A stretch of 27,090 nt of DNA from a virus. The notes beneath the pieces are model-generated. The model saw only the letters and a list, made by a program, of their open reading frames with translations. It ran no database searches and was not told where the DNA came from. The stretch covers positions 9 through 27,098 of IMG/VR virus record IMGVR_UViG_3300000117_000186. One strand, written 5' to 3'. Below are positions 19,151 to 27,090 of this stretch, piece by piece. Position numbers and translations under genes: made by a program. Each line of letters opens with the position of its first letter. The first letter of the stretch is position 1.

Positions 19151-19894
19151 ATGAAAAGAAGATTACTAATTGACGGTGATATACTTGCATACAAATCTGC
19201 TACTATGGCAGAGGTAGATACCAATTGGGGAGAGGGGTTATGGACACTCCACGCAGATGAAAATTATGCAAAGAGTTTACTGTATACAGAAATTGAAAAT
19301 CTAAAAGAAAACTTAGAGACAAACAATATAACTATAGCTTTAACTGACTCTAAGAATTTTAGAAAAGATGTATTACCTAGCTATAAGGATAATCGTAAAA
19401 GCAAACGTAAGCCTTTAGTATTAGGAGCATTGCGAGAACATTTAAAGGAAGAGTATAATGCTATAGTCCTTCCTAATCTAGAAGCAGATGATGTTCTTGG
19501 TATACTTGCCACTGAGCCAAACAAAGGTGAGCAAAGAATTATATGTTCTTTGGATAAAGACCTAATGCAAATACCTTCATACATTTCTAAGGACGGAAAA
19601 AATATAGTCCTAAGAAAAAAGAATGAATGTGATTGGTGGCATTTAATACAGACTCTAACTGGGGACAGCATTGATGGATTTACTGGCTGTCCCACAGTTG
19701 GAATAAAAACTGCTGAAAAAATTTTAACGGATAAAGCAATGTCCGTAAAAGATATGTGGCAGCTAGTGGTTAAGACTTATGAAAAAAATAATCTAACTGA
19801 AGCTGACGCATTGCAACAAGCACAAGTAGCAAGAATATTAAGACATGGTGAATACAATAAAACAACAGGAGAGATAAACTTATGGAAGATTTAA
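19151..19894 (+). CDS. 5'-3' exonuclease (T7 gp6-like, FEN family)
   Basis: The start ATG 19151 follows GGAGGA. The 247-aa product has RRLLIDGDILAYKSA (first metal-binding Asp), DSKNFRKDVLPSYKDNRK (arch-base Arg/Lys), LPNLEADDVLG (Glu-Ala-Asp-Asp), ICSLDKDLMQIP and TGDSIDGFTGCPTVGIKTA (helix-hairpin-helix and last metal site). These are the complete flap-endonuclease motifs. It removes RNA primers and recycles host DNA into nucleotides, which suits the RNR genes nearby. It overlaps the next gene by 13 bp. Confidence 0.93.
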   Translation: MKRRLLIDGDILAYKSATMAEVDTNWGEGLWTLHADENYAKSLLYTEIENLKENLETNNITIALTDSKNFRKDVLPSYKDNRKSKRKPLVLGALREHLKEEYNAIVLPNLEADDVLGILATEPNKGEQRIICSLDKDLMQIPSYISKDGKNIVLRKKNECDWWHLIQTLTGDSIDGFTGCPTVGIKTAEKILTDKAMSVKDMWQLVVKTYEKNNLTEADALQQAQVARILRHGEYNKTTGEINLWKI

Positions 19895-20187
19895 AAACCA
19901 CAAAAGATTTTTTAGACAAAGCTAAAGAGTTAGTGGCTGGTGACCGTGCTAAAGAGTACGGTGACAAGTATCTTAACCACATGAACATCGCAAATTTTTG
20001 GACAATCTATTTACAAAGAAGAATTAGTCCACACGATGTAGCAGTAATGATGAACCTATTAAAAGTTGCAAGGACAATGTTAGGTAACAGAACTGATGAT
20101 ACTTATGTGGACGCCTCGGCTTATATGGCAATCGCCGGGGAATGCGAAAAGAAAGAAAGAGAAACAACACAACAACAAAAGGACTAA
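19882..20187 (+). CDS. DUF6378-family protein
   Basis: The 101-aa product matches the pattern of DUF6378: GDRAKEYGDKYLNHMNIANFW, YLQRRISPHDVAVMM, LLKVARTMLGNRTDDTYVDA and a final IAGECE. The family is widespread in phages, often beside nucleotide-metabolism genes, with no known function to me. The H-D and E/D residues could bind a nucleotide or metal. Start overlaps the exonuclease gene; GGAGAG precedes the ATG. The C-terminus is rich in Lys, Glu and Gln. Confidence 0.8.
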   Translation: MEDLKTTKDFLDKAKELVAGDRAKEYGDKYLNHMNIANFWTIYLQRRISPHDVAVMMNLLKVARTMLGNRTDDTYVDASAYMAIAGECEKKERETTQQQKD

Positions 20188-20194
20188 AATAAAC

Positions 20195-21952
20195 ATGGAC
20201 TATAGCAAAGATACATTACTAACCGAGGCTGGATTAAAAATATTAAAAGATAGATACTTAACTGATGAGGAGAAAAGTCCTCAAGAAGCATTCATGCGAG
20301 TATCAAAAGCTTTTTCAGATAATGATGAAATGGCTAATAGAATTTATAGTTATGTGTCGAACCTATGGTTCATGTTTGCAACACCTATCTTAACAAATGG
20401 TGGAACTAAAAAAGGAATGCCTATCTCATGCTTTTTAAATTACGTACCAGATAGCAGAGAAGGTTTAACAAAACATTACACAGAGAACGCTTGGTTAGCA
20501 ACAGTAGGTGGTGGCATTGGTGGTTATTGGGGTGACGTTAGAAGTGATGGAACATCTACTTCTGGTGGCTCAACATCTACTGGTTCAATTCCATTCATGC
20601 ACGTAGTTGATTCAGAAATGTTAGCGTTCTCTCAAGGTAAAACGAGAAGAGGAAGTTATGCAAGTTACCAAGATATTTCACACCCTGAGATTGAAGAATT
20701 TTTGGAAATACGTAAGCCGAGTGGTGGGGACATTCATCGTAAGTGTCTTAACCTTCATCACGGTATTAATGTTTCTGATAAGTTTATGTCTCTTATTGAT
20801 GAGTGTACTAATAATCCTAACGCCAATGATAGTTGGGAACTCATTGACCCTCATACTAAAAAAGTTGTACGTACCGTTAGTGCTAGAAAATTATGGCAAA
20901 AAATTCTTGAGACTAGGGTTGCCACTGGTGAACCTTACCTTGCCTTTATTGACACTATACAAAAGCATTTGCCTGTCAGTCAAAAGGGACTTGGATTAAA
21001 AGTACATCATTCTAATTTATGTAGTGAAATTACTTTACCTACAAATGAAGACCGTACAGCAGTGTGTTGTCTTTCTAGTTTAAACTTAGAAAAGTTTGAT
21101 GATTGGAGAGATAACAAACAATTCATACCAGACGTTGTAAGATTTTTAGATAACGTATTAACATTCTTTATTGAGAATGCTCCTGATGAATTAGAACGTG
21201 CTAAGTATTCTGCAATGAGAGAACGTAGTATTGGTTTAGGTACTATGGGTTTTCATTCATACTTACAACATAGAAATATTCCTTTTGCTAGTGTGTTAGC
21301 TAAGACTACTAACAAAGCTATCTTTAAACAAATTAAAGAAGAAGCAGAAAAAGAGTCAGAATGGTTAGCAAAAGAAAGAGGTGAAGCTCCTGACATGGAA
21401 GGAACTGGAAAAAGGTTTGCACATATTTTAGCAATTGCACCGAATGCAAGTAGTAGTATTATTTGTGGTGAGACTAGTCCTTCTATTGAGCCATTAAGAG
21501 CAAATGCTTTTACACAGAAAACAATGAGTGGCACACACTTTATTAAAAACAAACATTTACAAAAGCTATTACAGAAAAAAGGAATAGATAATGATGAAGT
21601 TTGGAAAAGCATTGTTGCTAACAGAGGTTCTGTATATCATTTAGATGAATTAACTGAGTGGGAGCAAGATGTCTTTGCTACTGCTATTGAGATTGACCAA
21701 AGATGGATAATTGATTTAGCTGCTGACAGACAAAAAGAAATTTGTCAGTCACAAAGTTTAAACATATTTGTTCCGGCAGATGTAAACATAAAAGAATTAC
21801 ATTTATTACATCTATCAGCTTGGAAAAAAGGAATTAAAACACTTTACTATTGTCGTTCAGAGGCAATCAGAAGAGCAGAAATATTATCAACAAAAATAGA
21901 AAGGGTAGTTAGACCAGATTCAGAAGAAGAATGTCTAGCTTGTCAAGCATAA
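20195..21952 (+). CDS. nrdA: Class I ribonucleotide reductase, alpha subunit
   Basis: ATG 20195, seven bases after the preceding stop, is the start; earlier starts fall in the DUF6378 gene. The 585-aa product has GMPISCFLN (Cys79, redox), NLCSEITLP (Asn274, Cys276, Glu278 of the active site), CCLSSLNLE (Cys292, redox partner), a LYYCRSE pair of radical-transfer tyrosines and a C-terminal CLACQA thiol pair. It reduces ribonucleotides to deoxyribonucleotides with NrdB. It is shorter than the usual 750 or so residues and has no N-terminal ATP-cone, so allosteric dATP shut-off is probably lost. The next ORF overlaps its stop (TAATG). Confidence 0.95.
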   Translation: MDYSKDTLLTEAGLKILKDRYLTDEEKSPQEAFMRVSKAFSDNDEMANRIYSYVSNLWFMFATPILTNGGTKKGMPISCFLNYVPDSREGLTKHYTENAWLATVGGGIGGYWGDVRSDGTSTSGGSTSTGSIPFMHVVDSEMLAFSQGKTRRGSYASYQDISHPEIEEFLEIRKPSGGDIHRKCLNLHHGINVSDKFMSLIDECTNNPNANDSWELIDPHTKKVVRTVSARKLWQKILETRVATGEPYLAFIDTIQKHLPVSQKGLGLKVHHSNLCSEITLPTNEDRTAVCCLSSLNLEKFDDWRDNKQFIPDVVRFLDNVLTFFIENAPDELERAKYSAMRERSIGLGTMGFHSYLQHRNIPFASVLAKTTNKAIFKQIKEEAEKESEWLAKERGEAPDMEGTGKRFAHILAIAPNASSSIICGETSPSIEPLRANAFTQKTMSGTHFIKNKHLQKLLQKKGIDNDEVWKSIVANRGSVYHLDELTEWEQDVFATAIEIDQRWIIDLAADRQKEICQSQSLNIFVPADVNIKELHLLHLSAWKKGIKTLYYCRSEAIRRAEILSTKIERVVRPDSEEECLACQA

Positions 21953-22092
21953 TGAAAGAATATAAATCTTTAGACGGACAAAAACAATCGGTGCTATGGA
22001 CTGTTTATCATACAGTCCTAGCTGTAGAGTTAGCAATAATAATAGTGATAGAAGCCTTAGAGTTATTTGATTGGTGGGGGTGGTTTGTATGA
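21952..22092 (+). CDS. 46-aa single-TM protein between nrdA and nrdB
   Basis: The ORF overlaps the nrdA stop (TAATG) and the nrdB start (ATGA), so all three are coupled. The product has a hydrophilic start (MKEYKSLDGQKQ), a membrane helix at about 17-38 (VYHTVLAVELAIIIVIEAL) and an aromatic end (FDWWGWFV). A membrane protein inside an RNR operon is unusual; it might tether or be unrelated cargo. No glutaredoxin motif (CPxC) is present, so it is not the redoxin often found here. Confidence 0.55.
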   Translation: MKEYKSLDGQKQSVLWTVYHTVLAVELAIIIVIEALELFDWWGWFV

Positions 22093-23039
22093 GTTTATTA
22101 AAAGAGAGAAGTTATTATAAACCATTCCAATACCCTTGGGCTTTTGAAGCTTATGATATGCAACAGAAAATGCACTGGTTACCTAGTGAAGTATCTCTTG
22201 CAGAAGATGTGAGAGATTGGAATGAACGATTAACTTGTGAAGAAAAAAATTTAATAACACAGATATTAAAATTTTTTACTCAAGGTGATGTGGATATAGC
22301 ACAAGCTTATCTAGATAATTATATTCCTAAATTTAAACCACCAGAAATAAGAATGATGTTATCTGCTATTGCTACAAGTGAAGCAAATCATGCACATAGT
22401 TATTCATTACTAAATGATACTATTGGTTTACCTGACAATGAGTACAAAGCTTTTCAAGAATATAAGGCTATGGCTGATAAACATGATTACTTGTTTAATA
22501 ATAAAGGTGAGGGTGTAGAAGGATTGGCTAGAGAACTAGCTGTATTTTCTGCATTTGGTGAAGGCTTACAATTGTTTGCGTCTTTTATAATGCTGCTAAA
22601 CTTTCAACGATTTGGTAAAATGAAAGGTATGTGTCAGATAGTTACATGGAGCATACGTGATGAAAGTCACCATGTAGAAAATATGATTAAACTTTTTCAT
22701 TCTTTAATTGATGAAAATAAACATATTTGGAATGATGACTTTAAGAAAACTTTGTATGATATTTGTAGAGACATGGTAATGTTAGAAGATAAGTTTATTG
22801 ACTTAGCTTTTGAACAAGGTGGAGTAGAAGGCTTAGAACCAGACCAAGTTAAACAATATATAAGACACATTGCAGATAGAAGATTACTACAATTAGGTTT
22901 AAAACCTAACTTTGCAGTTAAAGATAACCCTCTACCTTGGCTTGATTGGATATTAAATGGAGTGGAACACACTAATTTCTTTGAGAACAGGGCCACAGAG
23001 TATTCAAAAGGCAGCATGACTGGTGATTTATGGGGGTAA
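22089..23039 (+). CDS. nrdB: Class I ribonucleotide reductase, beta subunit
   Basis: I start at ATG 22089, which follows a G-rich ribosome binding site; the GTG/ATG positions before it lie in the membrane ORF. The 316-aa product has the di-iron ligands in order: Asp67 (FFTQGDVD), Glu98 and His101 (SEANHAHSYS), Glu158 (FGEGLQ), Glu192 and His195 (RDESHH). Tyr105 is at the radical position, so it is a tyrosyl-radical type enzyme. The FF-x-x-x-D and Y-S-L-L context is closer to eukaryote-type R2 than to E. coli NrdB. It supplies the radical to NrdA. The phage promoter P4 follows its stop by one base. Confidence 0.95.
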   Translation: MSLLKERSYYKPFQYPWAFEAYDMQQKMHWLPSEVSLAEDVRDWNERLTCEEKNLITQILKFFTQGDVDIAQAYLDNYIPKFKPPEIRMMLSAIATSEANHAHSYSLLNDTIGLPDNEYKAFQEYKAMADKHDYLFNNKGEGVEGLARELAVFSAFGEGLQLFASFIMLLNFQRFGKMKGMCQIVTWSIRDESHHVENMIKLFHSLIDENKHIWNDDFKKTLYDICRDMVMLEDKFIDLAFEQGGVEGLEPDQVKQYIRHIADRRLLQLGLKPNFAVKDNPLPWLDWILNGVEHTNFFENRATEYSKGSMTGDLWG

Positions 23040-23040
23040 T

Positions 23041-23061
23041 TAGTACCCATATATGAAGGAA
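23041..23061 (+). promoter_or_regulatory. Candidate phage RNA polymerase promoter P4 (structural genes)
   Basis: TAGTACCCATATATGAAGGA differs from P1-P3 at only three positions (C to A in the core, CC to GG after the start). It lies after nrdB and 6 bp before the first late gene. The changed start region doubles as the ribosome binding site (GAAGGAAA). Confidence 0.7.
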
Positions 23062-23066
23062 ATTAT

Positions 23067-23270
23067 ATGGAAAACCCTTTGGAAGACATTCAATTACCTT
23101 ACACTGTAGAAGATTTGGTTAAAACTTTAGATAAAGTTTATCCTAATCAAGCCCCTGACATCAAAGACGAAGACAGAGTTGTTTGGTTTAAGGCTGGCCA
23201 ACGTAGTGTAGTCAATTGGTTAATTGAATTAAAGAAACGTAACGAAAACAATTTATTAGGAGACGGATAG
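23067..23270 (+). CDS. Hypothetical 67-aa protein before the head genes
   Basis: The start follows GAAGGAAATTAT of promoter P4. The product is acidic at first and helical: YTVEDLVKTLDKVYPNQAPD, then DRVVWFKAGQRSVVNWLIEL. Similar small proteins with an AGQRSVV-type motif precede the connector gene in many T7-like phages, by my recollection. Role in virion or assembly is possible. It ends one base before the next start. Confidence 0.65.
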   Translation: MENPLEDIQLPYTVEDLVKTLDKVYPNQAPDIKDEDRVVWFKAGQRSVVNWLIELKKRNENNLLGDG

Positions 23271-23271
23271 T

Positions 23272-23466
23272 ATGTGCATGGGAAGCAATAGACCAACACA
23301 ATCAGTACGTCCTGACCCTCATTTAAAGTTTGTCGATGGAAATATTAAAGACCCTAAAGACGAAATGGGAGAAGGCTTTGAAAACCCAGAGCCTTCTAAT
23401 AAAATTAAAACAACAGATAAATCAAAGGTAGAGTTAGAAACAGACCTAACAATACCAAGTTATTAA
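23272..23466 (+). CDS. MCMG small protein, paralogue 1
   Basis: The 64-aa hydrophilic product starts MCMGSNRPTQ and ends KVELETDLTIPSY. GGAGACGG is upstream. The next gene encodes a protein with the same design (MC-F-G start, TDLNIP near the end), so the pair looks duplicated. By position it corresponds to the T7 gp7.3 region, a small virion/tail-assembly protein before the connector. The role is inferred. Confidence 0.6.
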   Translation: MCMGSNRPTQSVRPDPHLKFVDGNIKDPKDEMGEGFENPEPSNKIKTTDKSKVELETDLTIPSY

Positions 23467-23477
23467 AGGAGAAAGAT

Positions 23478-23681
23478 ATGTGTTTTGGAGGCGGAGGCGG
23501 ACAGCAACAGCAAACTACTACTCAACCTGTCCAATCAGTAGCAACACCAGATGAAATGGCACCAGAAATCGAATTAGCTTCAGAAGATAATTTAGAAATA
23601 GCTAAAAAGAAAAAAGATAAAGATGGTACTATTAGTCTACAGACTGACTTAAACATTCCGGGTAACACCCCACAAGTATAG
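23478..23681 (+). CDS. MCFG small protein, paralogue 2
   Basis: The 67-aa product starts MCFGGGGGQQQQTTTQPVQS, has an acidic middle (DEMAPEIELASEDNLEI), a lysine run (AKKKKDKDG) and ends LQTDLNIPGNTPQV. AAAGGAG precedes the ATG. The shared MC-x-G start and TDL-x-IP end with the previous gene indicate a common origin. Gly/Gln-rich small proteins before the connector are typical of marine podoviruses. Possible tail or ejection component. Confidence 0.65.
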   Translation: MCFGGGGGQQQQTTTQPVQSVATPDEMAPEIELASEDNLEIAKKKKDKDGTISLQTDLNIPGNTPQV

Positions 23682-23688
23682 GAATTAA

Positions 23689-25263
23689 ATGGCTGATGAT
23701 ATGATTAACTACAATCTTGTAGATACAGCACAAAGCCGATATGACAGACTAACCGAGGATAGAGAACATTATCTTAACAGAGGTAGACAATGTTCTGAAT
23801 TAACTATTCCAACATTAATACCAGAAAATTCTTTTACACCTTCTCAAGACTTTTACAGTCCTTTTCAATCAGTAGGTAGCAGAGGTGTTAACAACCTTGC
23901 TTCAAAATTACTCCTACTATTACTTCCCCCCAACCAACCATTTTTTAGATTAGCGATAGAAGGCAAAGCTAAACAACAAGTTGATGAACAACCACAGCTT
24001 AAAACTACTATTGAAAAATCATTAGCAAAAATTGAACGTGAAGTTATGTCAAAGATTGAAGCTCTTGCTTTACGTGTTCCAATATTTGAAGCTATAAAAC
24101 AATTAATTGTTGGTGGAAATGTTTTATGTCACATACCAAAACAAGGCACAATGCGTGTCTTTCCTTTAAATCAATTTGTATGTAAGCGTGACGGTGAAGG
24201 AAATATTTTAGAAATAGTTGTAAAAGAAAGTATATCAATTTTATCTCTTGATGAAGATGTAAGACAATTAGTTTTGCAAAAGATGAGTAAAGAAGATTAC
24301 AAATCTGAAACTAATTGTGATTTATATACACACGTTTATAAACTAAACGATAAGAAATTTTATGTATGTCAAGAAGTCCACGGTATAAAAATACCTTCTT
24401 CTATTGGTGAACACAATGCAGACCAATTACCTTGGTTAGCTTTAAGAATGATTAGAGTTGATGGTGAAGATTATGGACGTTCTTATGTAGAAGAATACAT
24501 TGGTGATTTAAAATCATTAGAAGGTTTATCTCAAGCAATGGTAGAGTCTAGTGCTGCTAGTGCTAAAATGGTTTTCATGGTTAAACCAAATTCTACAACA
24601 AAGAAGAGAGACATAGCAGTATCACGTAACGGTGATATTATTACAGGAAACAAAGATGATGTTTCTGTATTACAAGCAGAAAAGTTTTACGATTTACAAA
24701 CAGTAGACAAAGCTATTGGACGTTTAGAAGAAAGATTACAATATGCTTTCTTATTAAACACAGCAATACAAAGACAAGCTGAACGTGTCACTGCTCAAGA
24801 GATACGTTATATGGCTAACGAATTAGAAACTGCAATGGGTGGTATCTATTCTTTATTATCACAAGAATTACAATTACCATTAGTTCAGTTACTAATGATG
24901 AGAATGGGAAGTAAGAATGAAATTCCAAAACTTCCTAAAGGTTCTGTAAGACCTACAATCATCACTGGTGTTGAAGCATTAGGAAGAGGAAATGACTTAC
25001 AGAAATTATCAGAGTTTGTTGGACAAGTAGCACAACTTGCACAGATATATCCTCAAGCTGTTAACTTATTAAACGTAGGTGACTTAGTTGAAAGATTAGC
25101 AACAGGACATGGAATTGAAACAGAAGGTTTAATTAAATCTCCTGAACAATTACAGCAAGAACAAATGCAACAACAACAAATGCAAATGCAACAACAGATG
25201 ATGGACACAGCACAAGATGTTGCTCCAAAAGTTGCAGACAACGTAACAAAACCACAAGGATAG
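23689..25263 (+). CDS. Head-tail connector / portal protein (T7 gp8-like)
   Basis: The 524-aa product matches T7 gp8 in length (536) and motifs: RYDRLTEDREHYLNRGRQCSELTIP, SVGSRGVNNLASKLLLLLLPP, a GEDYGRSYVEEYIGDLKSLE stretch and AERVTAQEIRYMANELETAMGG. It ends in a Gln/Met-rich low-complexity tail (about 485-510). Twelve copies form the vertex through which DNA is packaged by TerS/TerL and ejected. The scaffold gene begins one base after its stop. Confidence 0.94.
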   Translation: MADDMINYNLVDTAQSRYDRLTEDREHYLNRGRQCSELTIPTLIPENSFTPSQDFYSPFQSVGSRGVNNLASKLLLLLLPPNQPFFRLAIEGKAKQQVDEQPQLKTTIEKSLAKIEREVMSKIEALALRVPIFEAIKQLIVGGNVLCHIPKQGTMRVFPLNQFVCKRDGEGNILEIVVKESISILSLDEDVRQLVLQKMSKEDYKSETNCDLYTHVYKLNDKKFYVCQEVHGIKIPSSIGEHNADQLPWLALRMIRVDGEDYGRSYVEEYIGDLKSLEGLSQAMVESSAASAKMVFMVKPNSTTKKRDIAVSRNGDIITGNKDDVSVLQAEKFYDLQTVDKAIGRLEERLQYAFLLNTAIQRQAERVTAQEIRYMANELETAMGGIYSLLSQELQLPLVQLLMMRMGSKNEIPKLPKGSVRPTIITGVEALGRGNDLQKLSEFVGQVAQLAQIYPQAVNLLNVGDLVERLATGHGIETEGLIKSPEQLQQEQMQQQQMQMQQQMMDTAQDVAPKVADNVTKPQG

Positions 25264-25264
25264 A

Positions 25265-25999
25265 ATGGTAGAAAAAGTAGAAATAAATGAAGGTGTAACA
25301 ACATCAGAAAAACCAGAAGAGGTGGCTCAACCAGAGAGACCAGAATGGTTACCTGAAAAATTTGGTACGCCTGAAGATATGGCTAAAGCTTATGGTGAGT
25401 TAGAAACTAAATTAGGTGAACCTAAACTTAAAGAAGAAGCAAAAGAAGAACCTAAGAAAGCAGATGACTTATCAATAGATAAAGCTGAACAAGCTGTTGA
25501 AAGTGCTGGTCTTGATATGACTAACTTACAACAACAATATAACGAGAACGGACAGTTAGATGAAAGTTCTTATGAGTCCTTACAAAAGGCTGGTATTCCA
25601 AAAGATTACGTAGACGCTTTTATAAAAGGACAAGAAGCAATCGCTCAACAAACTTCTAATTCAATTAAGCAAGAAGTGGGTGGAGCAGAGGCATATAAAA
25701 GTATGACAGAATGGGCTAGTGATAATTTAACTGAAGCTGAACAAACTGCATATAATAAAGCTGTTAACAGTGGTGACATTGAACAAACTAGATTAGCTGT
25801 TCAAGGTCTTAATGCACGTTATAAATCTGCTGAAGGTAGTGACCCTAAATTACAAACAGGTCAAAACCCAAGTATGTCTAATGCGTCAGGTTATCGTTCA
25901 TGGGCTGAAGTAACAGCAGCAATGAATGACACACGATATGCAAATGACTCAGCATATAGAAATGACGTACAAGCTAAATTAAAAGTTAGCAATTTATAG
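25265..25999 (+). CDS. Capsid assembly scaffolding protein (T7 gp9-like)
   Basis: The 244-aa product is acidic, helical and rich in Glu, Lys and Gln, as scaffolds are. It has PERPEWLPEKFGTPEDMAKAY at about 18-40, the conserved marker of T7-like scaffolds, then KAGIPKDYVDAFIKGQE and a C-terminal RSWAEVTAAMNDTRYANDSA, where the capsid-binding region lies. It directs prohead assembly and exits before maturation. Gene order connector-scaffold-capsid is that of T7. Confidence 0.92.
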   Translation: MVEKVEINEGVTTSEKPEEVAQPERPEWLPEKFGTPEDMAKAYGELETKLGEPKLKEEAKEEPKKADDLSIDKAEQAVESAGLDMTNLQQQYNENGQLDESSYESLQKAGIPKDYVDAFIKGQEAIAQQTSNSIKQEVGGAEAYKSMTEWASDNLTEAEQTAYNKAVNSGDIEQTRLAVQGLNARYKSAEGSDPKLQTGQNPSMSNASGYRSWAEVTAAMNDTRYANDSAYRNDVQAKLKVSNL

Positions 26000-26002
26000 T
26001 CG

Positions 26003-26053
26003 CACTTCAAATAATTTGAGGTGACTGCCAAACATAATTAAGTCTAATGACTT
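26003..26053 (+). repeat. Two hairpins between scaffold and capsid genes
   Basis: CACTTCAAA-TAA-TTTGAGGTG (26003-26023, one G-T wobble) and AAGTC-TAAT-GACTT (26040-26053) follow the scaffold stop. Neither has a T-tract. They may protect or process the abundant capsid mRNA. No phage promoter element is found in this 138-bp gap. Confidence 0.55.
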
Positions 26054-26137
26054 GACCTCTTTGCGAAGGGACAATCTTGATTATGAAACTGAAAGATATG
26101 TAAGGCGATTTAACAATCTAAACTAAAGGAGATTATT

Positions 26138-27090
26138 ATGACAGCAGCAACACCAGTATCGGTGGGCAAAGTCAACGCTTCTGGTAGTGAAGATGCCTTG
26201 TTTCTCAAAGTCTTTTCAGGCGAAGTTCTTACTGCGTTTGAACAGTCAACAGTTACTAACGGTGCTGATATGGTACGTTCCATATCTTCTGGCAAGTCGG
26301 CAACATTTCCCGTCATGGGGAGAGTTAGTGCGAGTTACCACACACCGGGGGCAGAAATCACAGGAAGTGACGTAAACCACAACGAAAAAGTAATTACTAT
26401 AAACGATTTATTAATATCTAGTGTATTTTTATCTAACCTAGAGGAAGCTAAAAACCATTGGGATGTCAGGTCGGCTTATAGTACAGAAATTGGACGTGCA
26501 TTAGCATTCCAAAAAGACAAACACGTTCTACAAACTATTGGACAAGCAGCTCAAGGGTCAGCTAACGTAGGTGACTCAGGGTACGCATCTGGTACTGTAT
26601 TAACAAACGCTTCAATCGCAAGTGCAACTGCGGCAACTGCTGCAAATGCAATGATTGATTCTTTGTTCGATGCAGCAAAACAACTAGACGCTAACTATGT
26701 TCCAAAAGAAGGTAGAAAAGCATTTATCAGACTTGAAGAGTACTATAAATTAGCTAACGCTACAAATGCAGTCAATGTTGACTTCAGTGGTGGGGCTAAT
26801 GGTGGTGTTAAAGACGGTAAAGTATTGAAGATAGCTGGAATTGAATTAGTTCCAACTCCTCACTTTGTTGCTTCTAACATTACTACTGCTCTTCCTTCCG
26901 CTGGTTCAGCCACTCAAGGTGCGTCTAAACCACAAGCAGTAAACCTTACAAACTATGTATGTTTAGTGTCTCACCCATCAGCAGCCGGTACGGTTAAGCT
27001 TATGGATTTGGCTTCCGAAATGGAATATGACATGAGACGCCAAGGAACATTAATGGTAAGTAAGTACGCAATGGGTCATGGAGTTCTGAG
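26138..27090 (+). CDS. Major capsid protein (T7 gp10-like), 3' end outside the window
   Basis: ATG 26138 follows AAAGGAG. The 317 visible residues match T7 gp10: ALFLKVFSGEVLTAFEQSTV, MVRSISSGKSATFPVMGR, HNEKVITINDLLI, and HWDVRSAYSTEIGRALA. It is the HK97-fold shell protein of the icosahedral head. The frame is still open at the window edge, so the end, and any frameshifted longer form as in T7 gp10B, cannot be judged. Confidence 0.95.
   Translation, partial: MTAATPVSVGKVNASGSEDALFLKVFSGEVLTAFEQSTVTNGADMVRSISSGKSATFPVMGRVSASYHTPGAEITGSDVNHNEKVITINDLLISSVFLSNLEEAKNHWDVRSAYSTEIGRALAFQKDKHVLQTIGQAAQGSANVGDSGYASGTVLTNASIASATAATAANAMIDSLFDAAKQLDANYVPKEGRKAFIRLEEYYKLANATNAVNVDFSGGANGGVKDGKVLKIAGIELVPTPHFVASNITTALPSAGSATQGASKPQAVNLTNYVCLVSHPSAAGTVKLMDLASEMEYDMRRQGTLMVSKYAMGHGVL

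Noticed and set aside
26003-26023. Rho-independent terminator after scaffold
   Set aside because: The stem is good but no T-run follows, and the capsid gene must be transcribed through it.
26187-26375. Forward ORF of 62 codons in the capsid region
   Set aside because: It is an out-of-frame shadow of the capsid gene, which matches T7 gp10 throughout.
1-27090. Integrated prophage with host flanks
   Set aside because: attP is intact and continuous with phage genes on both sides, and terminase runs into early genes, so this is a free, circularised or concatemeric form.
1-27090. CRISPR array or retron-like element
   Set aside because: No regularly spaced repeats with unique spacers and no reverse transcriptase or Cas gene are seen.

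Overview
The window is a contiguous piece of a T7-like podovirus genome (Autographiviridae type). Every supported gene is on the + strand, the DNA is visibly very AT-rich, and the hallmark T7 set is present: single-subunit RNA polymerase, gp2.5-type ssDNA-binding protein, endonuclease I, primase-helicase, family A DNA polymerase, 5'-3' exonuclease, connector, scaffold, capsid, and small and large terminase. Added to this core are a tyrosine integrase with a recognisable attP site, a cytosine methyltransferase and class I ribonucleotide reductase. Low GC, RNR, an integrase and a tRNA-derived att site together resemble marine phages of the pelagiphage/cyanopodovirus type. The attP core looks like the 5' half of an alphaproteobacterial tRNA-Ser(GCU), so a SAR11-like host is a reasonable inference but is not proven here.

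Layout. 1-832: end of a tail-fibre-associated gene and a small fibre-like protein. 829-2138: a dense run of overlapping microproteins (cysteine-rich, Lys-Pro repeat, coiled-coil plus TM) and a holin-like protein. 2138-4034: small and large terminase. 4035-4633: a phage promoter, a secreted glucosaminidase-type lysin and a 31-aa membrane peptide. 4634-5347: about 700 bp without genes, full of hairpins and with a host-type early promoter at its end; by T7 logic this is where the right and left genome ends meet. 5298-6960: two accessory modules, each enclosed by its own inverted repeat. 7064-9080: cytosine methyltransferase and small early genes. 9081-9652: gene-poor stretch with palindromes. 9653-10922: MarR-like regulator and integrase. 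10923-11201: attP and hairpins. 11202-14775: RNA polymerase, SSB, endonuclease I. 14889-19894: primase-helicase, polymerase, nucleases. 19882-23039: DUF6378 protein, NrdA, NrdB. 23041-27090: connector, scaffold and the truncated major capsid gene.

How it works together. A repeated element of about 21 bp (core TAGTACCCCTATATGAA) stands at 4035, 11146, 13656 and 23041, directly before the lysin/right end, the RNA polymerase gene, the replication genes and the head genes. It is the best candidate for the promoter of the phage-encoded RNA polymerase. Because one copy precedes the polymerase gene, that gene should be autocatalytically expressed. The attP lies between integrase and RNA polymerase, so integration would cut the early host-promoter region away from the polymerase gene and place that gene next to the host tRNA promoter, with hairpins in between. 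This is an attractive, testable way to hold a T7-like phage in lysogeny.

The most unusual features are the attP architecture (42 bp tRNA half centred inside a 19-20 bp inverted repeat), the two inverted-repeat-bounded modules, GGGGCGA repeat clusters, the Cys-rich microproteins, and a T7-type DNA polymerase that lacks the thioredoxin-binding insert.
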